From assembly GCF_013112485.1 (NCBI RefSeq), contig NZ_JABFHG010000025.1, forward strand, positions 1 to 38,200: DNA of 38,200 nucleotides, read 5' to 3'. The notes under the pieces were generated by a model. It saw nothing but the letters and a program-made list of their open reading frames with translations. It did no database searches and had not been told where the DNA came from. This document shows positions 17,703 to 25,919 of the stretch, in pieces. Position numbers and translations under genes: made by a program. This DNA is from Roseicella sp. DB1501. Its GTDB lineage: Bacteria; Pseudomonadota; Alphaproteobacteria; Acetobacterales; Acetobacteraceae. The number at the start of each line of letters is the position of its first letter. Within the stretch, counting starts at the first letter, position 1.

Positions 17703-18515
17703 CTAGCTCCCCACCTTCAGCGTGCTCGTCAGCCCGCGCAGGCAGGCGAGGATGGAGAGCGGCGTGACCTTGCCGGTGCGGGGATTCTCCTCGCTCGGCA
17801 CGTTCTCGATCGTCATGGTCAGCCGCGCCGCCTCGGCCTCGACGCGGATGGTGTGGGTGTTGCGGGTGACTGTCGGATCGGCCCAGATCTCGACCATGGT
17901 GCGCTCGGGGCCGATGCCGGCCAGCGCCAGGGCGGCCGCGACGTTCACATTCGCCGGGAAGCCGCGGGCGGCGTCGAAGGCATTGCCGCGGAAGACCACG
18001 GTCGGCGCGGCGATGCCGCCGAGATCGACGCTCCTCTCGACCAGATAGGGCGCGCCCTCGAGCCCGCGCGGCGGCTTGCGGGTCTCGATCGTCACGCTCG
18101 AGACGCTCCCCTCCGCCGCCGCCCGCACCGCATCGAGGCCGAGCAGAGCGCCGGTCGGCACGACGATGCGCGCGCCGGTCTCGCGCGCCCGCGCGACGAG
18201 CTGCATGCGCGGCAGCAGCGCCCCGACCGAGGAGGGGACGAAGATGCGGCCCGCGGCGATCGCCGGCTCTGCGATCTGCTCGAAGACCGCGGCCGGCGCC
18301 GCCTCGACGACGATATCCGCGGCGGCGGCGAGCTCCGGCAGGGCGACGAGGCGGGGCGGCGCGCGGAAGCCGGCGATGCCGCGCCGCGCCTTCTCCTGGT
18401 CGCGCGCGCTCACCGCGACGAGGCGCAGGCCCTCGACCCCGGCATCGAGGGCGCGCGCGAGATGCGCGCCGATGGCGCCCAGCCCGCCGATCGCAACCGT
18501 CATCTCGCCCGCCAT
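17703..18515 (-). CDS. nadX: aspartate dehydrogenase (NadX-like)
   Basis: The family converts L-aspartate to iminoaspartate/oxaloacetate with NAD(P) and can feed quinolinate synthesis in place of NadB. The 270-residue protein has an N-terminal Rossmann loop, V-A-I-G-G-L-G-A-I-G-A-H. It then shows the family segments V-V-E-A-A-P-A-A-V, V-P-T-G-A-L-L-G-L-D-A and F-P-A-N-V-N-V-A-A-A-L-A-L-A-G, and ends R-G-L-T-S-T-L-K-V-G-S. GGAG lies eight bases before the ATG at 18515. No nadA or nadC is nearby, so a catabolic role with the adjoining permease is also possible. Confidence 0.88.
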   Translation of the reverse strand: MAGEMTVAIGGLGAIGAHLARALDAGVEGLRLVAVSARDQEKARRGIAGFRAPPRLVALPELAAAADIVVEAAPAAVFEQIAEPAIAAGRIFVPSSVGALLPRMQLVARARETGARIVVPTGALLGLDAVRAAAEGSVSSVTIETRKPPRGLEGAPYLVERSVDLGGIAAPTVVFRGNAFDAARGFPANVNVAAALALAGIGPERTMVEIWADPTVTRNTHTIRVEAEAARLTMTIENVPSEENPRTGKVTPLSILACLRGLTSTLKVGS

Positions 18516-18685
18516 GCTGCCACTCCTGTCCTGCCGCGGCCAAGCGCCGCCCGCGCCGCATGCCGCGGTTAGCAGAGTGCGGCGCCGCGCACGAGGGGCG
18601 GGGCGGAACCGACCTCGCCTTGCTGCGCTATGCGCAACGACCGGCTCAACCGCAGGTCTCTAATCGAATACGGAGGACCATCATC

Positions 18686-19036
18686 TTGGCATCCCCTCTC
18701 CTGCGCGGCCTCGCCGCCGCGGCGCTGCTGACCGGACTCGCCGCCTGCAGCAACACGCGCGACGGCAGCCCCGGCAACCCGCCGAGCACCGCCCTGCAGC
18801 GGGCTTATGACAAGGCCACCAGCAATCCGCGGACCAGCGCCGATGGCACCGGCAACAACCCCACCGGCACCGCCGCCGAGCGGGCGCTCGACCGCGCCGC
18901 CGGCACGGATGTCTCGGGCGCCTATCCGCGGCAGGCGGATGGCACGGCGGCCAATCCGTCGGGCACGGCGGCGCAGCGCGCCTATGACCGCGCCACCCGC
19001 TCGAACACCTCCGGCGCCTATCCGGCCAATCGCTGA
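18686..19036 (+). CDS. small lipoprotein with three degenerate repeats, function unknown
   Basis: The frame starts at a TTG at 18686, chosen because GGAGGA lies eight bases upstream and a short lipoprotein signal follows, with lipobox L-A-A-C and cysteine 21. The 116-residue product is exported and lipid-anchored. The mature part is low in hydrophobic residues and consists of about three units of the form P-S/T-G-T-A-A-Q/E-R-A-Y/L-D-R/K-A-T/A followed by a Gly/Asn-rich linker. The last two linkers contain S-G-A-Y-P. I do not recognise the family, which looks lineage-restricted. It stands alone, convergent with an SDR gene. Confidence 0.75.
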   Translation: MASPLLRGLAAAALLTGLAACSNTRDGSPGNPPSTALQRAYDKATSNPRTSADGTGNNPTGTAAERALDRAAGTDVSGAYPRQADGTAANPSGTAAQRAYDRATRSNTSGAYPANR

Positions 19037-19042
19037 ACCCTG

Positions 19043-19071
19043 CCGGGGAGGCGGCCGCGGCCCCTCCCCGG
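19043..19071. terminator. bidirectional hairpin between convergent genes
   Basis: CCGGGGAGG (19043-19051) and CCTCCCCGG (19063-19071) form a perfect 9-bp stem in the 45-bp gap between the lipoprotein and the convergent SDR gene. No T run follows on either strand, as is common in high-GC genomes. Confidence 0.5.
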
Positions 19072-19081
19072 GTCCCGGCCT

Positions 19082-19867
19082 TCAGACCACCGGGCTGCGC
19101 CCGCCATCGACGTTGATGGCGGTGCCGGCGATGTAGCCGCCCGCCTCGCTGCAGAGGAACAGCGCCGTCGCGGCGAACTCCTCCGGCCGGCCGTAGCGGC
19201 CCATCGGCAGGCTGGCGCCGAGCTTGCCGAGCCACTCCTCGTAGCTCTCGGTGGTCTTGCTCGCGGCGTGCCGGCGGCGGTGCTGGTCGCTGTCGATCAG
19301 CCCGACCAGGAGCGCATTGACCAGGATGTTGTGCTTGGCGCCCTCATTCGCCTGCACCTTGGTCAGCGCCATGCCGGCGGCGCGGCTGACCGCGGTCGGC
19401 GCCCCCTCGGCCGGCGGCGCCTTGGCGCCGGTGTTGAGCACGTTGATGATGCGCCCCCAGCGCCGCGCCTGCATGCCCGGCCAGGCCAGCCGCCCGAGCC
19501 GGATGGCGGCGAAGAGCTTCAGGTCGAGATCGTTCTGCCAGAGCGCGTCAGAGATCTCGAGGAAGGGGCCGCGCTGGCTGGTGCCGGCGTTGTTCACCAG
19601 GATGTCGAGCTTGCCGAAGGCCTTCTCGGCCGCGGCGAAGGCCGCCTCGCAGCCCTCGGCGGTGCTGATATCGGCGGCGATCGGGGCGATGGCGGCGCCC
19701 GGCGCGGCGCGGCCGATCTCGGCCGCCGCCTGCTTCAGCGGCTCGGCGCCGCGCGCGACGATCGCCACCTGCGCCCCGGCCTTGGCGAAGGCCTGCGCGA
19801 TGGCGAGGCCGAGCCCCTTCGAGCCGCCGGTGATCAACGCCGCGCGGCCATCCAGTCGCAATTCCAT
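19082..19867 (-). CDS. SDR-fold protein lacking the canonical YxxxK catalytic pair
   Basis: This is a 261-residue short-chain dehydrogenase/reductase by fold. It has the nucleotide loop T-G-G-S-K-G-L-G (13-20), the N-N-A-G motif (92-95) and the C-terminal N-V-D-G-G-R. Where catalytic Tyr and Lys are expected, the sequence is T158-A-V-S-R162, so both residues are replaced. The upstream catalytic serine position also differs (N-V-L-N-T-G-A). The rest of the fold is intact, so this looks like an established variant subfamily rather than a decayed gene. It may bind nucleotide without classic oxidoreductase chemistry or use other residues. The start at 19867 has a GGGGGAAG ribosome-binding site. 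Confidence 0.85.
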   Translation of the reverse strand: MELRLDGRAALITGGSKGLGLAIAQAFAKAGAQVAIVARGAEPLKQAAAEIGRAAPGAAIAPIAADISTAEGCEAAFAAAEKAFGKLDILVNNAGTSQRGPFLEISDALWQNDLDLKLFAAIRLGRLAWPGMQARRWGRIINVLNTGAKAPPAEGAPTAVSRAAGMALTKVQANEGAKHNILVNALLVGLIDSDQHRRRHAASKTTESYEEWLGKLGASLPMGRYGRPEEFAATALFLCSEAGGYIAGTAINVDGGRSPVV

Positions 19868-19954
19868 GGAGTCTTCCCCCCGCTTCCTCACCGATGCGCG
19901 GCATCCTGCCCGGCCGGTGGCCCAGGGGAAAGAGTGGGGCGGGAAGGAGGAAGA

Positions 19955-20031
19955 TGGGGCGACCAACGGGACTCGAACCCGTGACATCCAGGACCACAAC
20001 CTGGCGCTCTACCAACTGAGCTATGGCCGCC
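19955..20031 (-). tRNA. tRNA-His (GTG)
   Basis: Read on the minus strand the sequence folds as a cloverleaf. An acceptor stem GCGGCCA pairs with TGGTCGC, with an extra 5' G opposite the C discriminator, the hallmark of histidine tRNA. The D arm is GCTCAGTTGGTAGAGC. The anticodon loop TTGTGGT carries GTG. The T arm reads CGGGTTCGAGTCCCG. The CCA end is encoded (19955-19957). Confidence 0.97.
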
Positions 20032-20175
20032 ACCGGGCCCGGGCGCCGTGGCACCCGGGCGGCGCGTGATAGGGCTAGGGCGGCATACGGTCAAGATTGC
20101 CCGCACGCCGCCCTGGACGATTGATTGCAGGGCGGAGTCACGCGTCCGGGCGCTCGCGCCCTCCCGCGATCCGCT

Positions 20176-21369
20176 CTAGCCGGCCGCCGCCGTCAACTGC
20201 CGGCCGCGCCCTGCCGCCCAGGCCCGCAGCCGGCCGAGCGCCTCGTCCAGCACCGCCTCGCCCTTGCAGAAGGCGAAGCGGGCATAGTGGCTCGGCGCCT
20301 CGGCCGAGGCGTAGAAGGCGGTGACCGGGATGGCGGTCACCTTCGCCTCCTCGGTGATGGTCCGGCAGAAGGCGACGTCGTCGCCGTTGAAGCCGAGCGG
20401 CCGGACATCGGTGGTGATGAAGTAGGAGCCCTGGGTCGGCAGCACGCCGAAGCCGATCTCCGCCAGGCCACGGGCAAGGCGGTCGCGCTTGGCCTGGAGC
20501 TGCGCCGAGAGGCCGGCGAAATAGGCATCCTCCTTCATCAGCCCGACCGCGACGCCGCGCTGCAGGTTCGGCGCCGTCGTGAAGGTGAGGTTCTGATGCG
20601 CCTTGGCGACATTGCCGGCGAGGCTGCGGTCGCAGGTGATGTAGCCCACCTTCCAGCCGGTGAGGCTGAAGGTCTTGCCGGCGCTGCCGATGCGCATGCA
20701 GCGCTCGCGCATGCCGGGCAGGGTCATCAGCGGGATGTGCTTCCAGCCGTCGAAGGTGAGGTGCTCGTAGACCTCGTCGCAGATGGCGAAGCAATCGTGC
20801 CGGCGGATCAGCTCGGCGAGGAAGGCGAGCTCGGCATTGGTGAAGACCTTGCCGGTCGGGTTCATCGGCGTGTTGAGCAGGATCGCCTTGGTCTTCGGCC
20901 CGAAGGCGGCGGCGAGCTCGGCCCGCGGCAGCGCCCAGTCGGGCGGTGAGAGGCGAACGAGCTTCGGCACCGCGCCGAGCAGCTTCACCACCGGCAGGTA
21001 GGTGTCGTAGAGCGGCTCGATCAGCACGCATTCGTCGCCGGGATTGAGCACCGCCATGAGGCAGGCGGTGATCGCCTCGGTGGCGCCGGAGGTGACCACC
21101 ACCTCGCTCGCCGGATCGGCCTCGATGCCGTAGAAGCGGCGGTTATGCGCGGCGACGGCCTGGCGGAGCTCCGGCACGCCGGTCAGCGGCGGATACTGGT
21201 TGCGGCCATCCCTGAGCGCCGCCGCGGCCGCCTCGATCACGTCCTCTGGGCCGTCATAGTCGGGGAAGCCCTGGCCGAGGTTGATGGCGCCATGCTCCAG
21301 CGCCAGCGCGCTCATGACCGTGAAGATCGTCGTGCCGGTGGCCGATAGCAGGCTGTTCTGGGGCTGCAT
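20176..21369 (-). CDS. class I/II PLP-dependent aminotransferase
   Basis: This is a 397-residue fold-type I aminotransferase. The pyridoxal-phosphate lysine is K232 in S-A-G-K-T-F-S-L-T-G-W-K. The N-terminal G-A-I-N-L-G-Q-G-F-P-D motif, N-T-P-M-N-P-T-G-K and the C-terminal R-F-A-F-C-K mark the group that includes YbdL-type methionine aminotransferases, kynurenine/glutamine transaminases and enzymes annotated as succinyldiaminopimelate aminotransferase. The exact substrate is not determined. It diverges from glnB across 381 bp. A GGGCGGA stretch immediately precedes the ATG at 21369. Confidence 0.9.
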   Translation of the reverse strand: MQPQNSLLSATGTTIFTVMSALALEHGAINLGQGFPDYDGPEDVIEAAAAALRDGRNQYPPLTGVPELRQAVAAHNRRFYGIEADPASEVVVTSGATEAITACLMAVLNPGDECVLIEPLYDTYLPVVKLLGAVPKLVRLSPPDWALPRAELAAAFGPKTKAILLNTPMNPTGKVFTNAELAFLAELIRRHDCFAICDEVYEHLTFDGWKHIPLMTLPGMRERCMRIGSAGKTFSLTGWKVGYITCDRSLAGNVAKAHQNLTFTTAPNLQRGVAVGLMKEDAYFAGLSAQLQAKRDRLARGLAEIGFGVLPTQGSYFITTDVRPLGFNGDDVAFCRTITEEAKVTAIPVTAFYASAEAPSHYARFAFCKGEAVLDEALGRLRAWAAGRGRQLTAAAG

Positions 21370-21403
21370 TCCGCCCTTGCCCTTCCGCTGGATCAAAGGA
21401 ATC

Positions 21404-21479
21404 GGGCATGCCCCGCCCGCCCCGGCCCAGCCGTGCCCGCTTCGGGGCCCGCCCGGGCGGGCGCGGGCGGAGCATGCCC
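21404..21479. other. 17-bp inverted repeat in the aminotransferase/glnB divergent region
   Basis: The arm GGGCATGCCCCGCCCGC (21404-21420) and its near-complement (21463-21479) pair at 16 of 17 positions across a 42-base GC-rich loop that can itself fold. It lies 35 bp before the aminotransferase start, so in that gene's direction it could form in the leader. Role unknown. Confidence 0.5.
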
Positions 21480-21495
21480 TTGGTGCGGCGCATAA

Positions 21496-22089
<594 letters not shown>

Positions 22090-22127
22090 TCGGAGCGGCG
22101 GCCCGCCGGGACGGGCTGCCGCAGACA

Positions 22128-22259
22128 CGCCGCGGCCGGGACGAGCCCACGGCCCGCGGCGGCGAACCCGGGTCCCGCGCAGCCCCTCGGGCGGCGCGGG
22201 CGCGGGTTGCGGCGTGCGCCGCGCCTAGGGGGCGAAGGGGAGAGCCCGCAAGGCTCTCC
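22128..22259 (+). other. stem-loops in the 201-bp glnB-glnA spacer
   Basis: The spacer holds an 8-bp stem CGCCGCGG/CCGCGGCG (22128-22135 with 22154-22161). It also holds a perfect 8-bp stem GGAGAGCC/GGCTCTCC around CGCAA (22239-22259), 31 bp before the glnA start. These could attenuate or process the glnBA transcript. No T run follows, so full termination is unlikely. A separate glnA promoter in this spacer is not obvious. Confidence 0.4.
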
Positions 22260-22290
22260 GGGACCAGTCATAGAGTACAGGACGGACGAC

Positions 22291-23712
22291 ATGGCAGATA
22301 ACGCAGCCGCCGTCTCCAAGGTCATGGACATGATCAAGGAGCACAGCGTCGAGTACGTGGACTTCCGCTTCACCGATCCGCGCGGCAAGTGGCAGCATAC
22401 CGCCCAGCACGTCTCCACCGTCAGCGAGGACACCTTCGTCGACGGCATCATGTTCGACGGCTCCTCGATCGCCGGCTGGAAGGCGATCAACGAGTCCGAC
22501 ATGATCCTGATGCCGGATGCCGAGACGGCCTGCATGGATCCGTTCTCCGCCAAGCCGCAGCTGATCCTGATCTGCGACATCATCGAGCCCTCGACCGGCC
22601 AGTTCTACGCCCGCGACCCGCGCGCCACGGCCAAGCTCGCCTCGGCCTATGTGCAGTCGAGCGGCGTCGGCGACACGGTGCTGGTCGGCGCCGAGGCCGA
22701 GTTCTTCGTCTTCGACAGCGTGCGCTTCGGCACCGGCGGCAATTTCGGCAGCTACTTCCTCGAGAGCATCGAGGGCCCGGGCGCCAACATGAAGGAGTAC
22801 CCGGAAGGCAATATGGGCCACCGGCCCGGCGTGAAGGGCGGCTACTTCCCGGTCCCGCCGGTCGATAGCGAGCAGGACCTGCGCGCCGAGATGCTCTCGA
22901 CCATGGGCGAGATGGGCCTGCCGATCGAGAAGCACCACCACGAGGTGGCGCAGTCGCAGCACGAGCTCGGCACCCGCTTCGGCAAGCTGGTCACGATGGC
23001 CGACCAGATGCAGATCTACAAGTACTGCGTGCACAACGTGGCGCACAGCTACGGCAAGACCGCGACCTTCATGCCGAAGCCGATCTACGGCGACAACGGC
23101 TCGGGCATGCACACCCATCTTTCCATCTGGAAGGAAGGGAAGCCGATGTTCGCCGGCACCGGCTATGCCGATCTGAGCGAGATGTGCCTCTACGCCATCG
23201 GCGGCATCATCAAGCACGCCAAGGCGGTGAACGCCTTCACCAACCCCTCCACCAACTCCTACAAGCGGCTGATCCCGGGCTTCGAGGCGCCGGTGCTGCT
23301 GGCCTATTCGGCCCGCAACCGCTCCGCCTCCTGCCGCATCCCCTACACCACCAGCCCGAAGGCGAAGCGCGTCGAGGTGCGGTTCCCCGACCCGTCGGCG
23401 AACCCCTACCTCGCCTATGCCGCGCTCACCATGGCGGCGATGGACGGGATCAAGAACAAGATCCATCCGGGCGACCCGATGGACAAGGATCTCTACGACC
23501 TGCCGCCGGAGGAGCTGAAGGGCATCCCGACGGTCTGCGGCTCGCTGCGCGAAGCGCTCGGCGCGCTCGAGGCGGATCACGAATTCCTCCTCGAGGGCGG
23601 CGTCTTCTCCGAGGACCAGATCGCCAGCTACATTGAGCTCAAGTGGAACGAGGTGTACCGGTTCGAGCACACCCCGCACCCGGTCGAGTTCGAGATGTAC
23701 TACTCGGTCTGA
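22291..23712 (+). CDS. glnA: glutamine synthetase type I (GSI-beta)
   Basis: The enzyme makes glutamine from glutamate, ammonia and ATP as a dodecamer in the cytoplasm. The 473-residue protein shows the signatures [19 protein letters not shown], the ATP-binding [14 protein letters not shown] and [10 protein letters not shown]402 in D-L-Y-D-L-P-P-E-E is the adenylylation site used by GlnE. These features place it in the GSI-beta group. It follows glnB by 201 bp. The weak AGGACGG ribosome-binding site and spacer hairpins may tune its output. Two GC-rich hairpins follow the stop codon. Confidence 0.98.
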   Translation: MADNAAAVSKVMDMIKEHSVEYVDFRFTDPRGKWQHTAQHVSTVSEDTFVDGIMFDGSSIAGWKAINESDMILMPDAETACMDPFSAKPQLILICDIIEPSTGQFYARDPRATAKLASAYVQSSGVGDTVLVGAEAEFFVFDSVRFGTGGNFGSYFLESIEGPGANMKEYPEGNMGHRPGVKGGYFPVPPVDSEQDLRAEMLSTMGEMGLPIEKHHHEVAQSQHELGTRFGKLVTMADQMQIYKYCVHNVAHSYGKTATFMPKPIYGDNGSGMHTHLSIWKEGKPMFAGTGYADLSEMCLYAIGGIIKHAKAVNAFTNPSTNSYKRLIPGFEAPVLLAYSARNRSASCRIPYTTSPKAKRVEVRFPDPSANPYLAYAALTMAAMDGIKNKIHPGDPMDKDLYDLPPEELKGIPTVCGSLREALGALEADHEFLLEGGVFSEDQIASYIELKWNEVYRFEHTPHPVEFEMYYSV

Positions 23713-23724
23713 ACCGGCCGGTCC

Positions 23725-23749
23725 GGCGCCGCCCCGCCCGGGCGGCGCC
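23725..23749 (+). terminator. glnA 3' hairpin 1
   Basis: GGCGCCGCCC and GGGCGGCGCC form a perfect 10-bp stem around a 5-base loop, starting 12 bp after the glnA stop codon. No T run follows. Confidence 0.5.
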
Positions 23750-23767
23750 AACCGCCAATGCTGCATC

Positions 23768-23797
23768 GCCGCCGGGGCACCACCCCGGCGGCTTTGT
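23768..23797 (+). terminator. glnA 3' hairpin 2, intrinsic terminator
   Basis: GCCGCCGGGG and CCCCGGCGGC pair perfectly over 10 bp around CACCA. The stem is followed by TTTGTC, a short T-rich tail. This is the best intrinsic terminator in the window and should end the glnB-glnA transcript. Confidence 0.7.
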
Positions 23798-23902
23798 CAT
23801 GGGCGGTTTCATCTTTGGGCGGCTTCATCTTGCTGGGGCAGGGCATCGCCCCGGCGTGCCGCGGGGCAACCCGGCCCGGATCCGACGGTTTCTGGAGACG
23901 CC

Positions 23903-24153
23903 ATGTACCTCCTCGCGCTGTTCGTCCCACCCTTGGCGATCCTGCTGGCCGGCCCTTCCAGGCGATCTTCAACGCCCTGCTCTGGCTGGCGGGCCTGGTG
24001 CTGCTCGTCCTGCCCTTCATCCCCGGCCTGATGACCTGGGGGCTGGCCGTGCTATGGGCCGTCCTCGTCGTGCGGGGCCGCAAGCAGGAAATGCGCGACC
24101 GGCGGCTGATCGATGCGGCGCTGGAGCGCGACCGCGCCGGGCGCGTCGGCTGA
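23903..24153 (+). pseudogene. YqaE/Pmp3-like small membrane protein, frameshifted
   Basis: A GGAG ribosome-binding site precedes an ATG at 23903, which reads M-Y-L-L-A-L-F-V-P-P-L-A-I-L-L-A-G and then leaves the expected frame near 23956. The continuation is in another frame: P-F-Q-A-I-F-N-A-L-L-W-L, a second membrane helix L-P-F-I-P-G-L-M-T-W-G-L-A-V-L-W-A, and a charged tail, ending at 24153. Joined, the two halves give a two-helix protein of the Pmp3/YqaE type. A one-base loss (or a four-base contraction in GCCGGCCC) explains the break. It could be a recent mutation or a sequencing error. Confidence 0.7.
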
Positions 24154-24192
24154 TCCGGCGCGCCGATCCGGCTGGCTGAGGGGAGGACATGC

Positions 24193-24393
24193 ATGGCGCG
24201 ATCGCTCTGGTCGCTCGGAGCGCTGCTCGTGCTGCTCGGGATCGCCGCGCATGTCTTCGGCTGGGACCGGCTGATGGAGATCCCGGAGGCGATCATCGCG
24301 GCCATCCGCTCGGCCCCCGCCACCTATGGCCTGGTCGCGCTGGGGGTGCTGCTCATGCTGGTCGCGCGCCTGATCGGGCGCCGACGGGGCTAG
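24193..24393 (+). CDS. small membrane protein, function unknown
   Basis: This is a 66-residue protein with two predicted membrane helices (about residues 5-22 and 43-60) flanked by arginines. It starts M-A-R-S-L-W-S-L-G-A-L-L and ends R-L-I-G-R-R-R-G. A GGGAGGACATGC ribosome-binding region sits before the ATG at 24193. I do not recognise the family. It lies 39 bp after the frameshifted Pmp3-like gene and may belong to the same small-membrane-protein unit. Repeat B3 starts directly after its stop codon. Confidence 0.7.
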   Translation: MARSLWSLGALLVLLGIAAHVFGWDRLMEIPEAIIAAIRSAPATYGLVALGVLLMLVARLIGRRRG

Positions 24394-24508
24394 CCGCTCC
24401 CCGCGAAGCCGCTTCGCGTCTGCGCGGGGGCTCCGCCGGGATTCTCCCGCACAGCATCCGTCACAGCCTGCCGCGGCGAAGCGGCGGCAGGGCAGCGGGA
24501 CGCGACGG
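24394..24508. repeat. dispersed repeat family B, copy 3 (inverted)
   Basis: On the minus strand this reads CCGTCGCGTCCCGCTGCCCTGCCG...CGGCAGGCTGTGACGG, followed by a GGAGCCCCCGCGC...GAAGCGGCTTCGCGGGG distal part. The GGGG end abuts the TAG stop codon (24391-24393) of the small membrane protein, so it points towards a plus-strand gene. The other three copies point towards minus-strand genes. The remaining 160 bp up to the next gene contain no feature I can support. Confidence 0.75.
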
Positions 24509-24671
24509 CTTCGACAGGCACCTTGACATCGACCTTGCGCGCGGCCCGACCACGATCCGAAGCGACGGGCGAATCGAGTGCCGATTTCGCGTAGCAGGCA
24601 ACCCTCACCGTATCTCTGCGTAACAGCACCCGGTTGCTTCCCCTCTCCTCAGCCACAGGGAATGCCGCGCC

Positions 24672-24950
24672 ATGGAGCCCTGGAAGCCGATCACCTCCGC
24701 GCCGCGGGATGGCAGCACGATCCTCGCCTATCTCCCGGCGCCACCCGAACCGGACCGGCGGCAGGATGTCGTGGCGATCTTCTGGGACGCCGTCTGCGGC
24801 TGGGCCACCGCCTATAGCGGCGCACGTCTCGACAGCGAGCCGACCTACTGGATGCCGCTGCCCGCCCCACCAGGCCAGGAGGCGGCCGCCGCGCCGCTGC
24901 GCCGCCGCCGCCGCGCCTCGGCCCCTGGCGCGGCCGGCCTGCGGCTGTAG
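24672..24950 (+). CDS. DUF551-like protein
   Basis: This is a 92-residue soluble protein. It opens M-E-P-W-K-P-I-T-S-A-P-R-D-G-S-T-I-L-A and ends its conserved part with P-T-Y-W-M-P-L-P-A-P-P, the start and end motifs of DUF551. Small proteins of that family are common in phages and alphaproteobacterial genomes and have no known function. A basic tail R-R-R-R-R-A-S follows the domain. No phage genes surround it. The ribosome-binding site is weak (CAGGGAA). Confidence 0.7.
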   Translation: MEPWKPITSAPRDGSTILAYLPAPPEPDRRQDVVAIFWDAVCGWATAYSGARLDSEPTYWMPLPAPPGQEAAAAPLRRRRRASAPGAAGLRL

Positions 24951-24964
24951 GGCAGCAACCAGGA

Positions 24965-25783
24965 TCAGCCCGTCCGCGTCTCCGCCCGCACATCGGCCAG
25001 CCAATGGCAGTCGAGCCCCTCGGGGGTGACGAGGCTGGTCTCCGCCGCATCCTCGCCGAGTTGGTGCAGCAGCGCGCCGGTCCGCCGCTCCCCCGGGATG
25101 CCGGGCTGCATTTCGGGCTCGCAGACGAAGGAGAGCGGCGGCGCCCAGGCATAGCGCACCGGGCCGAGCCGGAAGCCGTGCTGCAGGTGCAGATGCCCCG
25201 AGGCGACCAGGCGCAGCGCCGGATGCCCGAGCAGCGGCTGCAGTGCCGGCCGTGCCTCCGGCGCGACCGCCCAATAATCGAAGGCGGGATCGTCGGGCCG
25301 GGTGGTGAAGGCGGGGGTATGCAGGAAGACCGCGAGCCGGCGCTCGCCGAGGCCGGCGACGGCGTCGCGGATGAACTCCGCCTGAGCCGCCTCCTCGGCG
25401 AGGCCGCTGCCCATGATCTCGGTGTTGAGGCCGACCAGCCGCCAGCCCGGCAGGTCGCGCCGCCAACGATCCTCGCCGGCGAGGCGGCGGAAGCGGGCCA
25501 GCCGGGCTGCATCGACGGGCTGCGCCGGCATGGTGCGCGGATCGCTGCCGACATCGTGGTTGCCGGGCAGCATCAGCACCGGCGCCGGCAGGACGCGGAG
25601 CAGGCCGGTGGCGAAGGCGAGATCGGCATCGCCGCCCGCCCCGTCCAGCGAGAGATCGCCGGTCGCCACGATCAGCGTCGGCCGTGCCGCCGCCGCCCAG
25701 TCGCCGATCAGCTCCAGGTTCCGCCGGAACAGGGCGCTGCGCGGCGAGAGATGCAGGTCGGTGATCTGCAGGATGCTGGTCAT
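24965..25783 (-). CDS. metallophosphoesterase, CpdA-like
   Basis: This is a calcineurin-like phosphoesterase with a dinuclear metal site, related to the 3',5'-cyclic AMP phosphodiesterase CpdA. The 272-residue protein has the ordered metal motifs I-T-D-L-H-L near residue 6, A-T-G-D-L-S near 40, L-P-G-N-H-D-V near 72, a histidine in F-L-H-T-P and G-H-L-H near 195. All ligands are present, so it should be active. The true substrate may be another nucleotide or phosphodiester. GGAGGG lies seven bases before the ATG at 25783. It diverges from the DMT transporter. Confidence 0.88.
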   Translation of the reverse strand: MTSILQITDLHLSPRSALFRRNLELIGDWAAAARPTLIVATGDLSLDGAGGDADLAFATGLLRVLPAPVLMLPGNHDVGSDPRTMPAQPVDAARLARFRRLAGEDRWRRDLPGWRLVGLNTEIMGSGLAEEAAQAEFIRDAVAGLGERRLAVFLHTPAFTTRPDDPAFDYWAVAPEARPALQPLLGHPALRLVASGHLHLQHGFRLGPVRYAWAPPLSFVCEPEMQPGIPGERRTGALLHQLGEDAAETSLVTPEGLDCHWLADVRAETRTG

Positions 25784-25919
25784 GCGACGCCCTCCGGGAT
25801 GTCAGGATAGACGCCATCCGACGCGGATTGTGAATGCGGAAGCGGCGACGACTCGTCGGGAATGCTCTATTCAGGGTGGAACGACACGGCATGGCTTTCG
25901 GCCAGCAGGGACTCTCAGC

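Noticed and set aside
24522-24551. TTGACA near 24524 as a promoter for the DUF551-like gene
   Set aside because: No AT-rich -10 element stands 16-18 bases downstream.
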